5,702 nucleotides of DNA from Micrococcales bacterium UBA4448 (lineage in GTDB: Bacteria; Actinomycetota; Actinomycetes; Actinomycetales; Microbacteriaceae), in assembly GCA_002390305.1 (NCBI GenBank), contig DGPE01000038.1, positions 1 to 5,702 of the forward strand, given 5' to 3'. The position numbers and the translations under genes are program-made. Of the stretch, positions 1 through 5,060 are shown in pieces. The stretch's first letter is position 1; each line of letters starts with the position of its first letter. The notes under the pieces are model-generated. The model saw nothing but the letters and a program-made list of their open reading frames with translations. It searched no databases and was not told the DNA's origin.

Positions 1-633
1 CATGGTGTTGGCGGTATACATGCCGCCACAGGCGCCCTCTCCAGGGCAGATTGCCCGCTCGATTCGACCCAGGTCTTCATCGCTCATCTTTCCGGCCTTG
101 CAAGCACCGACGGCCTCAAAGGCATCGATGATTGTCACCTGCTTCTCAGTGCCGTCCGTGAGCTTGACCCAGCCCGGTGCAATGGTTCCTGCATACAAAA
201 AGACTGAAGCCAAATCAAGCCTTGCTGCAGCCATCAACATGCCGGGCAAGGACTTATCGCAACCAGCCAAAAGCACAGAGCCGTCGAGGCGCTCTGCCTC
301 CATGACGGTCTCGACGGAGTCGGCGATTACCTCGCGAGAAACAAGTGAAAAGTGCATTCCCTCGTGACCCATTGATATTCCATCTGAAACTGAAATCGTT
401 CCAAACTCCATCGGCCAGCCGTTTGCATTACGAACACCGACCTTTGCAGCGTCGGCAAGACGGTCTAGGGACAGGTTGCAGGGGGTCACTTCATTCCAAG
501 ACGAAGCAACACCAATTTGAGGTTTTACCCAGTCGTCGTCTCCCATGCCAACGGCTCGGAGCATTCCACGCGCTGGGGCTCGCTCAATTCCGTCGGTAAC
601 TACAGAGCTTCTCGGCTTCATGTGATTGGTCAT
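1..633 (-). CDS. ilvD: Dihydroxy-acid dehydratase, N-terminal part (truncated by window edge)
   Basis: Dihydroxy-acid dehydratase removes water from 2,3-dihydroxy-isovalerate or 2,3-dihydroxy-3-methylvalerate, giving the 2-keto acid precursors of valine/leucine and isoleucine in the cytosol. About 211 residues are visible on the minus strand; the rest (full family length about 560) lies beyond the left edge. It reads openly from MTNHMKPRSS. Visible family signatures are SSWNEVTPCN with Cys52, SDGISMGHEG with Asp84, AGCDKSLPGM with Cys125 and Lys127, and GACGGMYTANTM with Cys202. The three cysteines match the Fe-S ligands of the [2Fe-2S] branch of the IlvD/Edd family, and the Asp/Lys residues match its Mg-binding site (family knowledge). 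The start ATG at 631-633 has no Shine-Dalgarno sequence; an in-frame ATG at 619-621 is an alternative and also lacks one. The gene is divergent from crtB, with 39 bp between proposed starts. The family assignment is very secure and the exact start less so. Confidence 0.96.
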   Translation of the reverse strand, partial: MTNHMKPRSSVVTDGIERAPARGMLRAVGMGDDDWVKPQIGVASSWNEVTPCNLSLDRLADAAKVGVRNANGWPMEFGTISVSDGISMGHEGMHFSLVSREVIADSVETVMEAERLDGSVLLAGCDKSLPGMLMAAARLDLASVFLYAGTIAPGWVKLTDGTEKQVTIIDAFEAVGACKAGKMSDEDLGRIERAICPGEGACGGMYTANTM

Positions 634-648
634 AGTTCAATCTTACGT

Positions 649-654
649 TTTATA
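649..654 (-). promoter_or_regulatory. Candidate -10 element for ilvD (TATAAA on minus strand)
   Basis: On the minus strand 649-654 reads TATAAA, five of six matches to the TATAAT consensus. With usual spacing, transcription would begin near 642, leaving a leader of about 9 nt before the ATG at 633. That fits the absence of a Shine-Dalgarno sequence and suggests a near-leaderless transcript. No good -35 hexamer is seen 16-18 bp upstream, where the crtB start region lies. This is an inference from motif and spacing only. Confidence 0.4.
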
Positions 655-662
655 TCGCGATA
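653..662. promoter_or_regulatory. Perfect 10-bp palindrome TATCGCGATA in the divergent ilvD/crtB gap
   Basis: TATCGCGATA is a perfect inverted repeat located in the 39-bp gap between the two divergent genes. It overlaps the candidate ilvD -10 element and lies just upstream of the crtB start. Its position suits an operator for a dimeric regulator affecting one or both genes, but it is short, does not extend symmetrically beyond ten bases, and no regulator gene is present in the window. It could be chance. Confidence 0.3.
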
Positions 663-666
663 CCCT
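661..666 (+). promoter_or_regulatory. Candidate -10 (TACCCT) for a leaderless crtB transcript
   Basis: TACCCT fits the loose actinobacterial TANNNT -10 pattern, and its standard offset places +1 exactly at the G of the proposed GTG start at 673. A second TANNNT hexamer, TACGTT at 644-649, would instead give a short leader of roughly 17 nt. Neither has a convincing -35 hexamer; TTCAAT (636-641) and TTGGTC (626-631) are weak candidates. This is only a suggestion from spacing, and such degenerate motifs occur often by chance. Confidence 0.25.
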
Positions 667-672
667 GAAGGA

Positions 673-1566
673 GTGGAAAAACAAGATACGACCAAAGTGC
701 CCACGGGACTAGCGCTCTACAACATTGCAGCCCATCGCGCTAGCCGAGAGGTTATCTACTCCTATTCCACTTCCTTTGGCCTTGCCACCAGAATAATCTC
801 CAAGGAGCTGCGCGCTCATATCGAGAACATCTACGCCCTGGTCCGCGTTGCTGACGAGATTGTTGACGGGTCGGCTGCCGAGGCCGCCGCAATTGAAACC
901 GCAGTGGACCCCGGTCAACTGCTGGCTGACTTTGAAAACGAAACCTACCTGGCCATGAAGCGAGGTTTTTCCACGAATTTGATTATCCATTCCTTTGCGC
1001 TCACCGCAAGAGAGGTCGGAATCAAAAAAGAAATAGTGGAACCATTTTTCTTCTCGATGCGTCAGGACCTGACTGAGACGATTCACGATCAGGCATCTTT
1101 CCAGCGCTACGTCTACGGCAGCGCCGAGGTGGTGGGGCTGATGTGCTTGGCGGCCTTCGTGCACGGGCACAAATATTCAGAGCATGAAAAAACCACGATG
1201 GTTACTGGAGCAAGGGCTCTAGGTGCAGCCTTTCAAAAAGTGAACTTTCTAAGAGATTTGGCATCAGATTTCGAAAAACTGGGACGGAGCTATTTTCCTG
1301 GCGTTGATGTGAAGACCTTTAACGATGATGTGAAAAATGCTCTGGTTGCGGACATTGAAAATGACCTTCGTATTTCCGCTCTGGCTCTTCCGCTATTGCC
1401 AGCCTCACCTCGAAAAGCAGTGACCGCTGCGCAGCTACTTTTTCAAGAACTCAATAAAAAGATTGCAAAAACCAAAGCCGAGGAACTAATTCAGGCCCGA
1501 ATCTCGGTTAACAACTTACGCAAGCTAATTTTGCTTGCAAAAACTTTGCTAGGAGCCAAGCCGTGA
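673..1566 (+). CDS. crtB: Phytoene synthase (15-cis-phytoene forming)
   Basis: CrtB condenses two geranylgeranyl diphosphates head to head into phytoene, the first committed step of carotenoid synthesis, as a soluble or peripheral-membrane enzyme. From the GTG at 673 it has 297 residues, normal for actinobacterial CrtB. The fold signatures are YSTSF (31-35), the first Asp-rich motif DEIVD (61-65), YVYGSAEVVG (146-155), and FLRDLASDFEKLG with the second motif Asp195/Asp199. These Asp-rich pairs bind diphosphate through Mg2+ in the squalene/phytoene synthase family. An ATG further upstream at 517 would add 52 residues, but that stretch is antisense to conserved ilvD codons and is not homologous-looking, so I reject it. 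GTG 673 has AAGGAG (668-673) abutting rather than properly spaced; GTG 697 is another option. It is the first gene of the operon and overlaps crtI by 4 bp. Confidence 0.93.
   Translation: MEKQDTTKVPTGLALYNIAAHRASREVIYSYSTSFGLATRIISKELRAHIENIYALVRVADEIVDGSAAEAAAIETAVDPGQLLADFENETYLAMKRGFSTNLIIHSFALTAREVGIKKEIVEPFFFSMRQDLTETIHDQASFQRYVYGSAEVVGLMCLAAFVHGHKYSEHEKTTMVTGARALGAAFQKVNFLRDLASDFEKLGRSYFPGVDVKTFNDDVKNALVADIENDLRISALALPLLPASPRKAVTAAQLLFQELNKKIAKTKAEELIQARISVNNLRKLILLAKTLLGAKP
1551..1555 (+). promoter_or_regulatory. Ribosome binding site of crtI (AGGAG)
   Basis: AGGAG lies inside the last codons of crtB, seven bases before the GTG at 1563. It fixes the non-ATG start of crtI at the 4-bp GTGA overlap. 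Confidence 0.75.
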
Positions 1567-3140
1567 GTAGTAAAAGCGCCGTTGTAGTTGGTGGAGGAAT
1601 CGCAGGACTTGCCTCGGCAGCACTGCTCGCAAAAGCTGGAATGAAGGTTCAGCTATTCGAAGCGAACAACAGCCTTGGTGGCAGGGCCGATGTCTGGGAA
1701 AAAGACGGCTTCCGCTTTGACATGGGCCCAAGCTGGTATTTGATGCCGGACGCATTTGAGCAATTCTTCAAGCTGATGGGGACCTCAGCCGAGACAGAAC
1801 TCGACCTGGTAAGGCTGAACCCGGCCTACCAAACCAGAAATGAAGGTCTTGGCGACTCTCTACTGATGCCAGATAACGTCGATGGAATCAAGGAGCTTTT
1901 TGATTCAATCGAAGAGGGTTCTTCCAAGGGGTTAGACCGCTATCTCAAGAGCGCAGAGAGTGCCTACGAACTATCCATCAAACACTTCCTCTACACAAAC
2001 TTCATGGACGCTAGAAGCTTTGTGCAGCCGGAAGTTATCGCCAAACTCGGGCGCTTTCTCAAGCTTTTGATTAAGCCGCTTTACTCATTCTCGGGCGAAT
2101 ACGTAAAGGATGAGCGCCTAAAGAAAATGCTGAACTTTCCGGCTGTCTTTCTAGGTGCTTCCCCCTACGACACTCCGAGCATGTATCACCTGATGACGCA
2201 CGTTGACATGCAGCAGGGTGTTTTTTATCCAAAGGGTGGTCTTCACACCGTGATTGAAGCAATCGTCAGACTTGCAAAGCAGCACGGTGTCGAAATCCAC
2301 ACCGGTTCACCCGTTTCAAAGATCCTGACCGATGGCAACAAGGCTGTCGGCATCGAGGTTGGCAAATCTGAGATTTTTGCGGATGTTGTAGTTGCGAGCG
2401 CCGACCTGCATCACGTCGAGACCAAACTGCTCAGTAAAGAGCACCAGACTTACCCGCAGAAATGGTGGGACAAGAAAACCCCCGGCCCCTCAGCGATGCT
2501 GCTTTACTTGGGCGTCAAGGGTGAACTGCCCCAGCTCAATCACCACACGCTGTTGTATACCAAAGACTGGGACTCCAACTTTGCCGAGGTTTTCCGCAAG
2601 GCAGACGGCAAAAGCCGAATCCCAACTCCAGCCTCTCTCTACATTTGCAATCCATCGAAGACTGACGATTCAGTAGCTCCAGAGGGACACGAAAACCTCT
2701 TCGTGCTTGTTCCCATTGCGCCAGACCCGTCTATCGGCTCTGGCGGTATTGATAGGGCAGGCGATGAGGCTTTTGAATTAGAGGCGGACAAGGTGATCGA
2801 GCAGATTGCAAAGTGGTGCGATATTCCAGATTTAGCAGACAGGATCGTTGTTCGCAGATCAATGGGCCCAGCGAACTTTGAAAATGAACTTAATGCCTGG
2901 AGCGGAACTGCCCTTGGCATGGCCCACACTCTGACCCAAAGTGCATTTTTTAGACCAAAGAACTACTCCAGGAAGCTCAAGAACCTTTTCTACACCGGAC
3001 ACAACACAATTCCAGGAATTGGTTTGCCGATGTGTTTGATCGGCGCTGAGCTGGTTTATAAGCATTTGGTAAATGACCGCTCTTCCGGACCGATCGCCAA
3101 GGAGCTAACAAAGGTCCAGAGGTGGAAGGGAATTAGTTGA
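1563..3140 (+). CDS. crtI: Phytoene desaturase (lycopene-forming)
   Basis: CrtI is an FAD-dependent, membrane-associated desaturase that converts phytoene to lycopene in successive steps. The 525-residue protein has the usual family length. An N-terminal Rossmann dinucleotide-binding motif is seen at VVVGGGIAGL (Gly10, Gly12, Gly15), with Glu33 at the end of the second strand as the expected ribose-binding acid, followed by GGRA (39-42) and FDMGPSWY. The C-terminal FAD-contact region NLFYTGHNTIPGIGLP begins at about residue 474, and the GLPMCLIGAELV form resembles CrtI of C50-carotenoid producers such as Corynebacterium. The start is GTG, with AGGAG seven bases upstream. It overlaps crtB by GTGA and crtYe by TTGA, implying translational coupling. 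The number of desaturations cannot be read from sequence, but the downstream elongase and cyclase genes imply lycopene as product. Confidence 0.95.
   Translation: MSSKSAVVVGGGIAGLASAALLAKAGMKVQLFEANNSLGGRADVWEKDGFRFDMGPSWYLMPDAFEQFFKLMGTSAETELDLVRLNPAYQTRNEGLGDSLLMPDNVDGIKELFDSIEEGSSKGLDRYLKSAESAYELSIKHFLYTNFMDARSFVQPEVIAKLGRFLKLLIKPLYSFSGEYVKDERLKKMLNFPAVFLGASPYDTPSMYHLMTHVDMQQGVFYPKGGLHTVIEAIVRLAKQHGVEIHTGSPVSKILTDGNKAVGIEVGKSEIFADVVVASADLHHVETKLLSKEHQTYPQKWWDKKTPGPSAMLLYLGVKGELPQLNHHTLLYTKDWDSNFAEVFRKADGKSRIPTPASLYICNPSKTDDSVAPEGHENLFVLVPIAPDPSIGSGGIDRAGDEAFELEADKVIEQIAKWCDIPDLADRIVVRRSMGPANFENELNAWSGTALGMAHTLTQSAFFRPKNYSRKLKNLFYTGHNTIPGIGLPMCLIGAELVYKHLVNDRSSGPIAKELTKVQRWKGIS
3124..3130 (+). 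promoter_or_regulatory. Ribosome binding site of crtYe (GGAAGGG)
   Basis: A purine-rich GGAAGGG sits six bases before the TTG at 3137, inside the end of crtI. It supports the rare TTG start, since no in-frame ATG exists near the beginning of the gene. Confidence 0.6.
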
Positions 3141-3463
3141 TTGAAGCAATTACTCCCTTCCTCTACCTAGCAGCACTGCTTCTTTCAATCTGCGGCCTGT
3201 TTTTGTTGGATATCCGTCACAAACTGGCCTTCTCAACTTCACCCAAGGCGGCTGGCCTTTCAATCGCAATCGCCGTTGTACTTTTCCTGCTTTGGGATCT
3301 GGCCGGAATAGCCCTGGGGATTTTCTTCCGTGGGGATGCCCCTCACCTCTCGGGGTTACTACTTGCTCCTGAGCTGCCGCTAGAGGAGCTTTTCTTCCTG
3401 ATACTGCTTAGCTACAACGCTCTGCTTGTCTACCTTGGGTTTGCAAGGAGATTGAGCAAATGA
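3137..3463 (+). CDS. crtYe: C50 carotenoid cyclase subunit (CrtYe type, lycopene cyclase domain)
   Basis: This is one half of a heterodimeric lycopene-cyclase-domain enzyme that, together with the next gene product, should close the rings of the elongated carotenoid in the membrane. The 108-residue protein has three apparent membrane helices at about 5-24, 38-64 and 83-102. LDIRHKLAF (24-32), WDLAGIALGIFF (53-64) and the acidic PLEE motif (Pro81, Glu83, Glu84) at the start of the last helix are typical of this small-subunit cyclase family. It begins with TTG inside the crtI stop (TTGA overlap) and ends in an ATGA overlap with crtYf. The order crtYe-crtYf-crtEb matches the Corynebacterium decaprenoxanthin cluster. 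Homologous pairs named CrtYg/Yh or LbtA/LbtB form other ring types, so the symbol reflects gene order rather than proven specificity. Confidence 0.87.
   Translation: MIEAITPFLYLAALLLSICGLFLLDIRHKLAFSTSPKAAGLSIAIAVVLFLLWDLAGIALGIFFRGDAPHLSGLLLAPELPLEELFFLILLSYNALLVYLGFARRLSK
3445..3450 (+). promoter_or_regulatory. Ribosome binding site of crtYf (AAGGAG)
   Basis: A strong AAGGAG lies nine bases before the ATG at 3460, within the end of crtYe. It is the best Shine-Dalgarno sequence of the operon and belongs to its only ATG start. Confidence 0.75.
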
Positions 3464-3747
3464 CCTACCTTCTTTTGACTGCAAGTGTTCTAGTTGCACT
3501 TGCTGTCTATGGATTCACAATGCGCAAGTGGCTGGTTCTAAAGCCACTTGCGGGAACTGCTGCAGTCATGTTTTCACTCACCGCAATATTCGATAACGTC
3601 ATCATCGGAACTGGCATTGTTGCATACGATTCGGAGAAGATTTCCGGCATAACCATTGGGTTTGCACCCATTGAGGACTTTGCCTACACGCTGTTAGCCA
3701 TTATCGTGGTGCCGTCTCTGTTCAATATCTTTAGGATCCGACTGTGA
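3460..3747 (+). CDS. crtYf: C50 carotenoid cyclase subunit (CrtYf type, lycopene cyclase domain)
   Basis: This is the second subunit of the membrane-bound carotenoid cyclase, expected to work as a heterodimer with the preceding protein because the single-domain subunits are inactive alone in characterised actinobacterial systems. It has 95 residues with three apparent membrane helices (about 3-19, 28-50 and 74-90). FDN (44-46), GTGIVAYD (50-57) and the acidic PIED motif (Pro70, Glu72, Asp73) fit the family; PIED parallels PLEE in the partner subunit. It starts with ATG in an ATGA overlap with crtYe and ends in a GTGA overlap with crtEb, giving stoichiometric coupling of the two subunits. Whether the ring formed is epsilon, gamma or beta cannot be told from these motifs. 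Confidence 0.87.
   Translation: MTYLLLTASVLVALAVYGFTMRKWLVLKPLAGTAAVMFSLTAIFDNVIIGTGIVAYDSEKISGITIGFAPIEDFAYTLLAIIVVPSLFNIFRIRL
3733..3736 (+). promoter_or_regulatory. Weak ribosome binding site of crtEb (AGGA)
   Basis: AGGA occurs seven bases before the GTG at 3744. It is weaker than the sites of crtI and crtYf, so crtEb probably depends more on coupling to crtYf translation. Confidence 0.45.
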
Positions 3748-4601
3748 AGCTTGTTTCAAGGCTCTTTGTGTCATCTCGGCCAATTTCCTGGGTGAACACA
3801 GCCTTCCCTTTTGCAGCCGCCTATTACTTCAGCACCGGTTCGGTAACAACTGAACTCATAATCGGAACCTTCTTTTTCTTGATTCCATATAATCTTTTAA
3901 TGTACGGGGTGAACGACGTTTTTGACTACGAGTCGGATCTGACCAACCCTCGAAAAGGTGGCCTAGAGGGTGCACTGCTGGAACCCAAATACCACAACGC
4001 GACGCTGTTCCTGGCAACCTTATTCGCGCTGCCGTTTGTCATCTACTTACTTCTAGTCGGAAAAACTTCTTCGAACATTATTTTGCTGATTGTTTTGTTC
4101 TTAGTAGTTGCCTACTCAGTCAAATACCTGAGATTCAAGGAAATCCCGATACTGGATTCTTTGACTTCGGCGATTCACTTTCTAGGACCGTTGGTATTTG
4201 GCCTAAGCCTTACTGAAATCAGCATTACAAGCCTGAGCTTGGTGGTTTCAATAGCTGCATTTTTGCTCTGGGGTATGGCCTCACACGCTTTTGGTGCCGT
4301 CCAAGATATTCGTGCTGACAGAGAAGCCGGAATCTCCTCTATCGCAACCTTCTTTGGCTCAAAGCTCACTGTTCGCTTGGCTTTCGCGTTTTACCTGTTT
4401 GCAGGTCTTGCTCTGACCTACCTGCCTGATCGGTTCGTCTTCGCGAGCCTGGCTACAGTTCCCTACCTCATCGTGACCGCCAGGGAGTTCACAATAACCG
4501 ACGAAATTTGCGAGCAGGCAAACCGGGGTTGGAAGAGATTTATTTGGCTCAACTTTTTTGCTGGAGCGCTGATTACCGCCCTGTTGATTGGCCCCAGCTA
4601 G
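3744..4601 (+). CDS. crtEb: Lycopene elongase (UbiA-family prenyltransferase)
   Basis: CrtEb transfers C5 units from dimethylallyl diphosphate to both ends of lycopene, producing an acyclic C50 carotenoid such as flavuxanthin, within the membrane. The 285-residue protein is rich in hydrophobic helices and carries both Asp-rich motifs of UbiA prenyltransferases: NDVFDYESD (Asn57, Asp58, Asp61, Asp65) followed by NPRKGG, and QDIRADREAG (Asp188, Asp192) followed by TFFG. The N-D-x-x-D-x-x-x-D plus NPRK form is typical of carotenoid elongases. The GTG start is supported by the GTGA overlap with crtYf and by the first helix being encoded before the next ATG. It is the last gene of the operon; its TAG shares a CTAG palindrome with the stop of the convergent SprT-like gene. 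A generic UbiA enzyme (quinone or lipid) is possible in principle, but the neighbourhood makes a carotenoid role very likely. Confidence 0.92.
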   Translation: MKLVSRLFVSSRPISWVNTAFPFAAAYYFSTGSVTTELIIGTFFFLIPYNLLMYGVNDVFDYESDLTNPRKGGLEGALLEPKYHNATLFLATLFALPFVIYLLLVGKTSSNIILLIVLFLVVAYSVKYLRFKEIPILDSLTSAIHFLGPLVFGLSLTEISITSLSLVVSIAAFLLWGMASHAFGAVQDIRADREAGISSIATFFGSKLTVRLAFAFYLFAGLALTYLPDRFVFASLATVPYLIVTAREFTITDEICEQANRGWKRFIWLNFFAGALITALLIGPS

Positions 4602-5056
4602 TTATTAGTCGTCCACCCAATTAGGTGCTTTCTGGAAAAACTCGGATTGCACAACTGGCAACTCAACGCCCTGGTTGGTCTTCTCATTCGGTAGTGCCTG
4701 TGGCCTACTGCACACAAGCCGAGATATTTAGCTGAGTTTTTGGCAATGGCAGCGCCGTCAAGCTTCTCGTGACGATATCCCAGCAAACTCGCCCTTTGCT
4801 TCCAGGCTTTTCCATGGCCGACATCTTGACCCACCAAAGCATGCGCTATTTCGTGGAGCAAAACCTGGTGAATGGAGTCCAAGGTTGAGTTTTCAATAAA
4901 GTGCTTACTTAGGGTGATTCGCCGATTAGAAAAATCACATTGTCCCGCCCGCCTCACAGCCCTGTCAAAGCCAAATGAATACTGAATTAGGCCATTGGCC
5001 TGCAACAACTCAGTTGCCAACTGTTCAACCTGAGACTTGGAAACCACAGCAGTCAT
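4598..5056 (-). CDS. SprT-like zinc metallopeptidase domain protein
   Basis: This 152-residue protein matches the SprT-like family: an N-terminal helical segment, then the zinc-protease signature HEIAH (His68, Glu69, His72) and GHGKAWK with His81 as the likely third zinc ligand. It ends with a zinc-ribbon-like segment CAVGH (Cys115, His119) and CQLC (Cys133, Cys136), a layout usual in actinobacterial members. Eukaryotic SprT proteins (Spartan) cut DNA-bound proteins; the bacterial role is poorly known, so no specific substrate is claimed. ATG 5056 follows the stop of the upstream aminotransferase gene by 4 bp, so the two are likely cotranscribed. No strong Shine-Dalgarno sequence is evident (GAAGGG about 11 bases upstream is a weak candidate). 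Its stop overlaps that of crtEb in opposite orientation. It is probably unrelated to carotenoid synthesis. Confidence 0.85.
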   Translation of the reverse strand: MTAVVSKSQVEQLATELLQANGLIQYSFGFDRAVRRAGQCDFSNRRITLSKHFIENSTLDSIHQVLLHEIAHALVGQDVGHGKAWKQRASLLGYRHEKLDGAAIAKNSAKYLGLCAVGHRHYRMRRPTRALSCQLCNPSFSRKHLIGWTTNN

Positions 5057-5060
5057 CTGA

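Noticed and set aside
2..599. Plus-strand open frames at 2-367 and 345-599
   Set aside because: They are shadows of ilvD on the opposite strand. The minus-strand reading has unmistakable dihydroxy-acid dehydratase motifs.
517..672. N-terminal extension of crtB from an ATG at 517
   Set aside because: The added 52 residues are antisense to conserved ilvD codons (including the region before Cys52), do not resemble phytoene synthase N-termini, and would make the protein longer than its family.
2219..2228. T-run in crtI (also near 2945) as a possible frameshift site
   Set aside because: The crtI frame is intact on both sides and family motifs continue to the C-terminus, so no frameshift is needed or indicated.
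4614..4627. Possible terminator hairpin CACC-CAATTA-GGTG just past crtEb
   Set aside because: The stem is only four base pairs, no T-run follows, and the bases are codons of the SprT-like gene.
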